A DNA stretch of 64,000 nucleotides from Rattus norvegicus (taxonomy: Eukaryota > Chordata > Mammalia > Rodentia > Muridae), in assembly GCF_036323735.1 (NCBI RefSeq), contig NC_086024.1, forward strand, positions 73,590,924-73,654,923. The letters run 5' to 3'. Under the pieces are notes generated by a model. That model did no database searches. It had not been told where the DNA came from and saw only the letters and a list, made by a program, of their open reading frames with translations. The translations under genes and the position numbers were made by a program. Below are positions 23,414 to 34,260 of this stretch, one piece after another. Each line of letters begins with the position of its first letter. The first letter of the stretch is position 1.

Positions 23414-26400
23414 CTAATATCCACTTATCAGTGAGTGCATACCATGTTTGTTCTTTGTGACTGGATTACTTCACTCAGAATGATATTTTCTAGTTCCATC
23501 CATTTGCCTAAGAATTTCATGTTTCTAGGAAATGAGTAGTATGCAATTGTGTAAATATTCGACATTTTCTGAATCCATTCCTCTATTGAAGGACATCTGG
23601 GTTCTTTCTAGCTTCTGGCTATTATAAATAAGGCTGCTATGAACATAATGGAGCATATATCCTTATTATATGTTGGAGTATCTTTTGGGTTTATGCCCAG
23701 GAATGGTACAGCTGGGTCTTCAGGTAGTACTATGTCCAATTTTCTGAGGAATCACCAGACTGATTTCCAAAGTGATTGTACCAGCTTGAAATCCAACCAA
23801 AAATGGAGGAGTGTTCTCTTTTTTTCACATCCTCTCCACCATCTGCTGTGACCTGAGTTTCGAACTTAGCCATTCTGATTGGTGTGAGGGGGAAATCACA
23901 GGGTTGTTTTGATTTGCATTTCCCTGATGAGTAAGGATGTTGAACATATTTTTAGATGATTCTGGGAAACTCAATATTCTTCAGTTGAGAATTCTTTGTT
24001 TAGCTCTATACCCCACTTTTAATAGGATTATTTGGTTTTCTAGAGTCTTAACTTCTTGAGTTTTTTGGTATATGTTAAATATTAGCCCTCAATCAGATAT
24101 AGGATTGGTCTACATCTTTTTTCCCAATTTGTTGATTGTCATTTGGTCCTATTGACAGTGTCCTTGACCAGGCAGAAGCTTTGAAATTTTATGAGATTCC
24201 TTTTGTCAATACTTGATCTTAAAGCATGAGCCATTGGTTTTCTGTTCAGGAAATTTTCCCCATCCCTATGTGTTCAAATCTCTTTCACACTTTCTTTTCT
24301 ATTAGCTTCAGTGTATCTGGTTTTATGTAAAGGTCCAAGATCCAATTGAACTCATGTGTTGTACAAGTAGATAACAATGGATTGATTTGCATTCTTCTAC
24401 ATGTTGACCTCCAGTTGAACCAGCACCATTCTTCGAAAATGCTGCCTTTATTCCACTTAATGGTTTTAGCTCCTTTGTCAAATATCAAGGTGTGTGGGTT
24501 TGTTTCTGGGGCTTCAATTCTATTCCACTGATCTATCTGCCTGTTTCTGTATGAATACTATGCAGTTTTTAATCACAATTGCTCTGAAGTATAGCTTAAG
24601 GTCAGGGGTAATGATTCCCCCAGAATTTCTTTTATTGCTGAAAATAGTTTTCTCATTCCTGGTTTTTTGTTATTCCAAATGAACTTGAAAATTGCTCTTT
24701 CCAGCTATATGAAGAATTGAGTTGGAATTTTGATGAGGATTGCTTTGAATCTGTAGATTTCTTTCAGCAAGATGGCCATTTTTACTATATTAATCTTGTC
24801 AACCCATGAGTATGGGAGGTCATTCCATCTTCAGAGATCTTCTTCAATTTGGTTTTTAAGAGACTTGAAGTTCTTGTCATACAGATCTTTCACTTCCTTG
24901 GTTAGAGTAACATCAAGGTATTTTATATTATTTGTAACTATTGGGAAGGGTGTCATTTCCCAAATTTCTTTCTCAGCCTATTTATCCTTTAAGTAGAGAA
25001 AGGCTACTGATTTGTTTTAGTTAAATTTATATCCAGCCATTTTGCTGAAGTTATCAGGTTTAGGAGTTCTCTGTTGGAATTATTGGGGTCACTTAAGCAT
25101 ACTATCATATCATCTGCAAATCGTGATATTGACTTCTTTCTTTCCAATTTGTATCCCTTTGACCTCCTTTTGTTCTCTGCTCTGTCTAGGACTCCAAGTA
25201 ATATATTGAATAAATAGAAAGAGAGTGGGCAGCCTTGTCTAGTCCCTGATTTTAGTAGGATTGCTTCAAGTTTCTCTTCAATTAGCTTGATGTTGGCTAC
25301 TGGTTTGCTATAGATTGCTTTTATTATGATAAGGTATGAAAAAATTCCTAATTTTTCCAAGACATTTAACATGAAGGGCTGTTGAATTTTGTCAAATGCT
25401 TTCTCAGCATCTAATGAGATGATCATCTTTTATTTTCCCCTTTGAGTTTGTTTATATAGTAGATTACGTTGATGGATTTCCATATATTGAACCATCCCTG
25501 CATCCCTGGATTGAAGCCTACTTGATCATGACGGATTGATCATTTTGATGTGTCCTTGAATTCGGCTTTTGAGAATTTTATTGAATATTTTTATGTCAAT
25601 ATTCATAAGTGAAATTGGTCTGACGTTCTCTTTCTTTGTTGGGTCTTTGTGTGGTTTAGGTATAAGTGTAATTGTGGCTTCACAGAATGAATTGGCTAGT
25701 GCTCCTTCTGTTTCTATTTTGTGGAATAGTTTGAAGAGAACTAGTATTAGATAGTTTTTGAAGGTCTGATAGAATTCTGCTCTAAACTCATCTGATCATT
25801 GGCATTTTTTGTTTGGCAGAATTTTAATGACTGCTTATGCTTCTTTAGGAGTTATTTACAATAGTTTAGATGTTTATCTGATCCTGATTTTACTTTGGTA
25901 CCTGGAATCTGTCTAGAAAATTGTTCAGTTCTTTCAGAATTTCCAGTTTTGTTGAATGTATACTTTTGAAGTAGGATCTGATAATTTCTTGAATTTTTCT
26001 GAGTTTCTGTTGTTATGACTCCTTTTCCTTTTCTGATTTTGTTAATTAGGATACTATCTCTGTGATCTCTGGCTAGTCTGGTTAAGCATTTATCTTTCTT
26101 GTTGATTTTTCTCAAAGAATCAGCTCCTGGTTTTGTTGATTCTTTGTATAGGTTTTTTTGTTGAAGTTGTTGTTGTTGTTGTTCCTATTTGGTTGATTTC
26201 AGCTCTGAGTTTTACTATTTCCTGCCAAGTATGCTTGGGTGTATTTGCTTCTTTTTGCTCTAGAGCTTTCAGGTGTGCTGTCAAGCTGCTGGTGCATGCT
26301 TTCTCCAGTTTCTTTTTGGGGGCACTCAGAACTATGTTTTCCTCTTAGCACATGTTTCATTTTGTCCTATAAATTTGGACATATTGTGCCTTCATTTTCA

Positions 26401-27246
26401 TTGAATTTGAAAGTCTCTATTTTCTTTATATCTTCCTTGTCCAAGTTATCACTGAGTAGAGTGATGTTCAGCTTCCATGTATATATGTTGATTTTGTTGT
26501 TATTGAAGGCCACCCTTAGTTGATGGTGATCTGATAGGGATGCATGGGTTTATTTCAATCTTCTTGTATTTCTTAAGAACTGTTTTGTGACTGATTATAT
26601 GGTCAATTTTGGAGAAGGTACCATGAGGTGCTGAGAAGAAGGTATAGTCTTTTGTTTAGGATGAAATGTTCTGCAGATATATGTGAAATCAATTTGGGTC
26701 ATAGCTTCTGTTAGTTTCACTGTGACTCTGTTTAGTTTATTTTTCCATGATCTGTCCATTGCTGACAGTGGAGTGTTGAAGTCTCCCACTATTAATCTGT
26801 GAGATGCAATTTATGCTTTGAGCTTTAGTAACGTTTCTTTTATGAATGTGGGTGACCTTGCATTTGGAGAATAGATATTCAGAATTGAGGGTTCATCTTT
26901 GTAGATCTTTTCTTTGATGAGTATTAAGTGTCCTTTCTTATCTTTTTGATAAATTTGGTTGAAAGTAAACTTTATTTGATATTAGAATAGCTATTCCAGC
27001 TTGTTTCTTGGGACCATTTGCTTGGAAAATTGTTTTCTAACATTTTTCTCTGAGGCAGTGTCTGTCTTTGTCATTGAGGTGCATTTCCTGTATGCAGCAA
27101 AACTCTGGGTCCTGTTTACCTATCCTGTCAGTTATCCTATGTATTTTTATTGGAGAACTAAGCCAACTGATCTTAAGAGATATTAAGAAATAGTGATTGC
27201 TACTTCCTGTTATTGTCTTTTTGATTCGAGGTAGAATTATGTTTGT
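23414..27246 (-). pseudogene. L1 ORF2 remnant
   Basis: Fragments in several frames show the ORF2 order. The endonuclease N terminus is near 27,240-27,040, with the active-site Asn of SLNING changed to Lys and the Glu of QETH kept. GDFNTPLS is near 26,785. The reverse transcriptase (25,426-25,004) has LDAEKAFDKIQ, SGTRQGCPLS and FADD. The C-terminal part runs to a LISGY-type end near 23,414. Multiple stops and indels rule out function. Confidence 0.88.
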
Positions 27247-28321
27247 GTGGCTATCTTCTTTTGGATTTGTTGAAAGATTACTTTCTTGCTTTTTCTTGGG
27301 TATAGTTTCCCTACAAAGGGCTGAATTTGTGGAAAGATATTGTGTAAATTTGGTTTTGTCATAGAATATCTTGGTTTCTCCATCTATGGTAATTGAGAGT
27401 TCTGCTGGATATAGTAGCCTGGGCTGGCATTTATATCCTCTAAGGGTCTGTATGACATCTGCCCAGGATCTTCTAGCTTTTATAGTCTTTGTTGAAAAGT
27501 CTGGTATAATTCTGATAGGTCTGTCCTTATATGTTACTTGACCTTTTTCCCCTACTGCTTTTAATATTCTTTCTTTGTTTTGTGCATTTGGTGTTTTGAC
27601 TATTATGTGATAGGAGGAATTTATTTTCTGGTCCAATCAATTTGGAGTTCTGTAGGCTTTTTTGTATGTTTATGGGCATCTCTTTGGGAAGTTTTCTCCT
27701 ATAATTTTTTTGGAGATAATTACTGGCCCTTTAAGTTGCAAATCTTGCTCTCTTCTATATCTATTATCCTTAAGTTTGGTCTTCTCATTGTGTCCTGGAT
27801 TTCCTGGATATTTTGGATTTGGAGCTTTTTGCACTTTGCATTTTTTTTCACTATTGTGTCAATGTTTTCTATGGTATCTTCTGCCCCTGAGATTCTCTCT
27901 TCTATTTCTTGTACTCTGTTGGTGATGTTTGCACCTATGTCCCCTGGTCCCTTTCCTAAATTTACTATCTCTAGGGTTGTCTCTCTTTGTGATTTCTATA
28001 TTGCTTCTATTTCCATTTTTAGATCCTGGATGGTTTTGTTCAATTCCTCCTCCTGCTTGGTTATGTTTTCTGTAATTCTTTAAGGAATTTCTGTCCTTTC
28101 TTTTTAAGTCTTCTACTTGTTTACCTGTGTTCTCCTATATTTCTTGGGAATTATTCATATCCTTCTTGAAGTCCTTTATCATCATCATGAGATGATATTT
28201 TACAGCCAATTTTTTTTGGTGTGTTGGGGTATCCAGTACTTGCTGTGGTGTGAGAACTGGGTTCTGATGATACCAATGAGCCTTGGTTCCTGTTGCTTAG
28301 GTTTTTGCACTTGTCTCTCAT
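27247..28321 (-). pseudogene. L1 ORF1 remnant
   Basis: The start is recognisable as MRDKCKNLSNRNQGS...YPNTP near 28,318. The coiled-coil part is broken by stops. The C-terminal half reads openly from 27,636 downward, with HIIVKTPNAQNKERILKAV and QPRLLYPAELSITIDGETK. The expected ORF1 stop has been lost, so the frame runs into ORF2. Confidence 0.85.
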
Positions 28322-28520
28322 CATCTGGATATCTCTGGTGTTAGTTTTCTTGCTGTCTCTAACTGGAGCTTTTTCCTCCTGTAGGCCCATGAGCCTGTGA
28401 TGTTAAGAGCAATAGCAATCCTGGGAAACCAGCTCTTTCTGAGTGGGATTTGGGTAAGGAGGGCTGTGGGACAGCCCCAGCACAGATCACTGGCTGTTCT
28501 TCTAATGAACCAACATGGCA

Positions 28521-29185
28521 TTAAATGGTTATTTTATACCATATAAAATTTATTGATTATTTCACTTGATACACTGTACATTTTGATTTGTGAAGATACA
28601 ATTTGTTCATAGTTCTTGTGCTTTGGGGTCTTATCCAAAGAGCCCTTAACTCTTCTGATGCCCTGAAGTGTTTCCTCACTTTCTTTCAATAGTTTCAGAG
28701 ATTTAGCTCTTACATTTTAGTGTTTCATTCATCTGTTACTTTTCAATGGCAAAGAAAAGAATTTCTAGTTTTATTCTCCAACAAAGAGATACCCAGATTG
28801 ACATCTGGCCTAATGATCAGCTGGCTCCTTCTGGCAATTTTTGGAGCTCTATATCTGCATAGGCTTCCTGTCATCTCCTCTCTGTTCTCTCCTTTCAGCA
28901 AAGAACTATTCTCTCTCTATACTTTCTTTCTCCCTGGTACTCAGACATACACCAAACACAAAGTTTTACATTATAATTTAAAGAAAATACAAGCCATAAT
29001 TAATTGTACATATCCCATTTGGGAACCATATGGTTCCCAAATATAGATGACTATTTTTTACTCCTGAAAGTAGAGAAAAAAAAAAATCTTCAAAGGAATC
29101 TGTACTTGGGCTATGGTAAGAAAATGCTAGAAAGCTAAAGAGTTGTAAAGCAGCAAATTGAATGAATAAAATTGCACAAAACTCT
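28521..29185. other. Intron sequence containing the 26-bp palindrome
   Basis: Apart from the palindrome at 29,017, nothing was recognised. The 108-codon frame at 28,720-29,046 crosses it and looks random. Confidence 0.5.
29017..29042. repeat. Perfect 26-bp palindrome
   Basis: The half-site ATTTGGGAACCAT is followed directly by its reverse complement with no spacer. Confidence 0.97.
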
Positions 29186-29640
29186 AAAGGCTAGTCTTAA
29201 TTGTCGATTTGGCATGCCATGAATCACCCAGGAAAATATATTCAGTGAGGGAATTTGTAGATCAGGTTGACTTTACACATGTCCACTGGGAACTGTCTTG
29301 ATTATTTTGAGGTAGCAAGGACTTGCCTATTGTGGGCAGCACCATTCCCTGGCTTCTGATCCTCAATTGTGTAAGATTAGAGGAAAAAAGCAGGGCAAGC
29401 AATAATCACACATGAACTCATTCCTCTCTTTCTCCCTCTCCAATCTCCCTCTACCTCTCTCTGCTCATAAGTGTAGATGTTGACTAGCTGCTTCAAGTCC
29501 CAGCCTTCATGTCCCTACAGTGATAGAATATGACTAGGAAGTACAAGTTGAATTAACCCAGTATTCCTTAAACTTGTTCTTTTTCTGTATTTTATCACAG
29601 CAGCAGAAACAAAACTAGATCAAAGGCAAAACTGATGTAT
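29186..29640 (+). mobile_element. Rodent interspersed repeat (URR1-like), forward copy
   Basis: TAATTGTCGATTTGGCATGC, AATTTGTAGATCAGGTTGAC, GGGCAGCACCATTCCCTGGC and TTATCACAGCAGCAGAAAC appear in family order. This is the same family, in opposite orientation, as 17.6 kb. Confidence 0.65.
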
Positions 29641-31904
29641 TGCCTGTATGCTTATCTGATAGAAGACTCAGTTAAAAGACATATGGTGCCCGGCCGGCAA
29701 AGATGGGCTAATCACACTTTATGCACAGCACATCCTGGGCCACATGTCTTATACCTTCTTCAAAATAGCTTCCACTCTACTCGATGCTCTCTTGACATTT
29801 AAATACCACATTCAGTGCTGTGCTCTCTGTCAACTTGTGGACAAGGTGTAGTGTGTGCTGGGCCCACAGGGCTCCAGTGCTCCACAGGGTAACACTGTCT
29901 GAAGATGCAGAGAAGAATTTTTTAAAAGATAGAATACTAGTAATAACATGTCATGAATATGAAAGGTATTGTTGAAAGACTTAAGGCTTAAGATGAAAAG
30001 TGTCAAAAATATTCATGTTTTTAGTAAGACTAATCTGTGTTATGTGTGACAGACTGAAGGGTGGCTCCCTCCCAGCACAGGTTTACTTCATCATAGCCGG
30101 CTTGTGCTCTACTTTGGCCTAATAGAATAGGTTACAACGCTTAGAAGCCAACCACACTAGCCTAGCCTCTAAGGACAGCTGACCAATCCGAAGTGTTTTT
30201 CTCCCCAAAGATATTTTTTCTGTTTTTTATGAAGAGGAAAAATATATACAGAATCCCTTCTGACTATAAAAGGCTTTTCTTTTATGTGACATGGTGTTCT
30301 GCTTGAATAGAGCCTCTATACAATAAGACTTTCAAAGGCACATTTAAAACTGATGTCTGGGAGGTGAAGAGCAGAGTAACAGGGCTGACAACTCCAGGAA
30401 AAGGTATTGGGGGAAACACTCTTGGAACAACATTCCCTAATTTGGTCATAATCATCTGTTTTTATGCGAAGGTGTGTGAGCTTTGAAATCTGAAAATCCT
30501 CATTAAACTAAACAGGCTTTCAAAAGGCTCGGAGGCTTGTAGACTCTGCTGGAGCTTATTACATGATCGGCAAAGTCTTTCTCCAGGCTCTGTGGTTGGG
30601 AGCACAAACATCACAGACAAGTGACTCCCAGCTTCCTCCGAGTTTGCCTCTAACAAAACTGGCCACTGTGAAAATATGGCCAACCACCCCAGCCCTGGTC
30701 CTAAGCTCTTTAATCCTGCCCTATGCTGGAAACCCCTCCACCACTGTGTGTATCATTTGGCATTTGTGACCACAGAGCACAATTTACTGTTACATTTCAC
30801 TATAAATTCATGGCTAGCTAGACAATGTACTCCAGAGTAGAATAAATACACGTTTTAATGAGTTGCTGAAATGCGACCTGGCCAAGGGGAAATCAGAGGA
30901 ACAAGGACGCTTTTTCACAGAGGAGGCCAATCACAGAGGCACAGAACAAGCAATCCTACCAACAGATTAATCCACCACTGGGTGAAGTGGAAGAGAGAAA
31001 CTGGGCCCAATTAGGAAATGAAAATACAACACCAGTTTACATTTGGGGACTTAATAAAGCACCTGGAATTAAAGTACTGTCCTCAGCAATGCTGATATCA
31101 ATTGAATACTGCAGTTTTCTCAAAGAGCTGTTTCTTGCATCACTAAATGTTTCCTGATCAACTTATCAGTGTCTTTCTTCATTATCAGAACTCTACAAAA
31201 AGCTACCACATAATACTACCTTGCTCAGAACAGTAGTCATGCTTTTCCAAAGGCAGGGAGACTCAAAAGCAGAGAGTGACCAACTGCTTAAGAAACAGTA
31301 TCTGCAGCCCCTCCACTCGCCTGGTGAAGTAATAAAAGATAGTTCTAGAAGAAGAGCTGGTCCTGAAGCAGCTGGTCCTCAGGTCAAGTAGGTCAACTAA
31401 GAAAACCAAGGCAGCCAGTCACCATTCTGGGTATATTAATGAAGAAACAACAAATGGTTTCTTAAAAAAAAAAAAGAATGTAAACAGAGCAACTGTGCTG
31501 CTCTAATGAGATTTGTGTCCTTAAAAAGAAGCAGGACACTTAAAAGAATCCTACACTATGACCATACGGCCATCTGACCAGTTTCCAAATAATTACAAGA
31601 AACAGAACTAAAAAATTTAAAACTTTTTCCCTTACTCCATCTGTCCTGTGTCCCCTCTTCCTCCTTCCTGCCTAGCTCTCTCCCTGACATCTCACCAAAG
31701 CAGAATCCTCCTTTAAGAGAATGCTTCTAACTTGCCTTGTGACAAACTGAACCATAGGTTCTTGGTAGAATCATTCATGCCTTTGTCCAAAATACAGATT
31801 TGGGATGATACCTACAATACCTATTTGCATAAAATATTTTTAAAATATATGAAAATGTCAAATAAATTATATAGATGGTATTTGATATAGGATGATTCAT
31901 AACC
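29641..31904. other. Intron sequence, no gene seen
   Basis: Mostly unique. GC-richer patches near 29,690 and 30,060-30,180 have no clear identity. Confidence 0.5.
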
Positions 31905-32125
31905 AGAGCAGGGCAGATAGTTCAGTCTATAAATTTCACAGTACATAAACAGGAGGACCTGATTTGGAATTCCCTAAACCTGAATGAAATATTGGCAATG
32001 GTAATACACGACCATAATCTCTATAGTGGGTACGGGACAGGGACAGAAACAAAGTAGTCAGCATCTGATGAGTAAGCATGTGTATGTACTGGATGAACAC
32101 CCATGCACACACATGAACCCATAAC
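31905..32125 (+). mobile_element. B4/RSINE-type SINE, old
   Basis: AGGGCAGATAGTTCAGTC, AGGAGGACCTGATTTGGAAT and a CATGCACACACATG tail follow the tRNA-headed B4/RSINE layout. It is strongly diverged. Confidence 0.6.
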
Positions 32126-34092
32126 CAAGAAGAAAGTTTGTTATGCATTTACCATGCCATGACAAACATCAGCTGCATTTGCCACAGAGCCTCAACTCAC
32201 ATTGCTCTTTTCTAGGCCACTTCACTGGGTTCCACCATGCAGAGAATGCTAGCAAGACTCATGCCATGATTCTCATCCTCCCCAGTGTCTTCTATCACAT
32301 CAGCACCTGCAGTCATATGACTGTTCTAAAGCCAATGCAGCCTTTGTTCAGGGGGTGGCTAGAACCAGGTGTCTATCAACTGTAGCAATCTTCAAGGCTC
32401 AAATTTAGAAACAGAGCTCACTTGAGCCAGTCTCTGCTGTTTGGTAAAAATTAAATAGAAACTTCCTTTCCAATAAAAACAGGACTACAATTTATCCCAC
32501 ACTTGCCTGGCTACAGTCACACTGAGATCTATGGGCTCACTTCTTGTCAAGATTTATTGTTCTACTATACTTTTATTAAATTCAAATATGTTTTTAAAAG
32601 CTCATCTTAAATTAAATTTTTGTTTTTAGTTTTAAAGAGAGGTTTACTGTAGCTTAAGGAGGAGAGGAGAGAACATGCAGAGTTCCTGTGTTGCTGGTGG
32701 TCACCCCAAAAACTGGCACTATTGACCTGGAAGTCAGGTGAGGCATTGGGTAAGGTTGGATTTTTACATTAAATCTGCATAGTAGCAGTAAGTATATAAA
32801 CAGACATAGAAAAAGACAACTAAAAGGGAAGCAATATCTTCCAAGAAAGACAAGTCATCTAATTTATTAAAGTTCAGGTTAGAACTGAAGTGATATGCTG
32901 GTTATCAGAGTCTAAAATCAGTTATAGTGGCAGAGGTACACACAGCCTAACTTAATGGACTTTCTCAAGAGTGAAGCAATTATAAATCCTTCCTGAAGCA
33001 TACACAAATATTGATGCTAGTGTCAAATGTTGTTACAAGAGTCTAATAAACTATATCCCTATCTAAAAGCACTCACATGACTTACTGGGATGCTTAATTT
33101 TGGGCTAATATTTTTCTTCCATTTTAATTTCAATAATGCCATCTATTAAAATTTTGTATTAAAACTACAAAAGTGATATAGAAAAACAAAACAATCATTA
33201 ATCCTAGTGCAGTAATTTCTGGAGATATACAGCCTAGAGGTAGTTTAAATCATTGTTTTGTTGTATATAATTTTTGTAAGATTTAAAATAAATATTCTAT
33301 CAAGCTATTACAGGTGCTAATAATTAATGAGAGCTTCACAATTGTGGTGTAAAAACACATTTTCATTATGTCTTGACAGATGTCGAGCGTCTGAGAACTA
33401 TTAAGTCTCAGTCGATGCTCAAAGATGACTCACACAACAATAATTAAGTATGTGGATGTGCAGCTTTGGAAATGAAAACAGATGTGCATCATTTTCTTTG
33501 TCTTCCTGTGAAGAAGCTGCCGTTATAACATACTGCAATGTGTTCATACCTCAAATAGCCTCCCTGTTTTCTGAATGAGAGTAATGGAGGTATGAACAAA
33601 AATAAAAGATCCCAACAGCCAATCAAAAGGTCCATCCAATGTTAAAAACCTTAGAAAGAATTTAAAGCTTCCAGTGATCATCTGCTTCGTATGACCATCC
33701 TAGAGATGAGAAGGGTAATGCCTAGAAAACAAAAATTGCATGATGTTAGGTGGTAACTCTGAGCCATTAAAAAAATTAAAGATGCTAGTAGAGTAATCAA
33801 TCTTACTCCTCCATCCTTATTCTTGGTCCGCTTCTTATAAAGCGGAGACCCTGACAGTGCTCTGACATCCAGGGAAGGGTGAGTCAGACCTGAAATTTCA
33901 GAGGGCTTTTTCTGGCCAGAAACCACATATTTACAGGTTGTAAAGTCTGAATAAGACCTAGATAAGTTACTTAAGACATACAGCAACTGTTTCTTGGTAA
34001 TTTATAGTTCTTACTAATAGTTCTTTAAAATGGTAGTGGTAATGAAGCAACAGAAAATCTAGCTTGGTGTCATTAAGGCAAAAGACAGTGTG
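32126..34092. other. Intron sequence with one inverted repeat
   Basis: Unique sequence with the 12-bp-arm inverted repeat at 33,541-33,598. Confidence 0.5.
33541..33598. repeat. Inverted repeat, 12-bp arms, 34-nt loop
   Basis: TGTTCATACCTC at 33,541-33,552 is exactly complementary to GAGGTATGAACA at 33,587-33,598. Confidence 0.9.
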
Positions 34093-34260
34093 CTCCTGAC
34101 CTGGTGCTCCCCCTGGGCAGCTCCTGACCTGGTGCTCCCACTGGGCAGCTCCTGATCTGGTGCTCCCCCTGGGCAGCTCCTGACCTGGTGCTCCCCCTGG
34201 GCAGCTCCTGACCTGGTGCTCCCCCTGGGCAGCTCCTGACCTGGTGCTTTCTCTGGGAGG
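34093..34260. repeat. Minisatellite, 28-bp unit, six copies
   Basis: The unit starts CTCCTGACCTGGTGCTCC and ends CCCTGGGCAG. Copies begin at 34,093, 34,121, 34,149, 34,177, 34,205 and 34,233. The first five are nearly identical and the last is degenerate. The unit is GC-rich in an AT-rich setting. Since 28 is not a multiple of 3, the frame that crosses it on the minus strand cycles through three phases and is not evidence of a protein. Confidence 0.95.

Larger units (their letters stand above)
22679..28520 (-). mobile_element. Nearly full-length, decayed L1 (older rodent lineage)
   Basis: Read on the minus strand, this is an L1 with a partial 5' UTR (about 28,325-28,520), ORF1 remnant, ORF2 remnant and 3' UTR (22,679-23,413). 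Many stops and frameshifts make it clearly older than the plus-strand copy at 44 kb. It lies in the same sense as Prkd1. Its 3' end carries AATAAA on the minus strand (22,686-22,691). Family assignment is from protein similarity; the subfamily (Lx or an older rat L1) is uncertain, and so is the exact 5' boundary. Confidence 0.9.

Noticed and set aside
34093..34260. Possible CRISPR-like array
   Set aside because: Units are directly adjacent without unique spacers, and the genome is mammalian.
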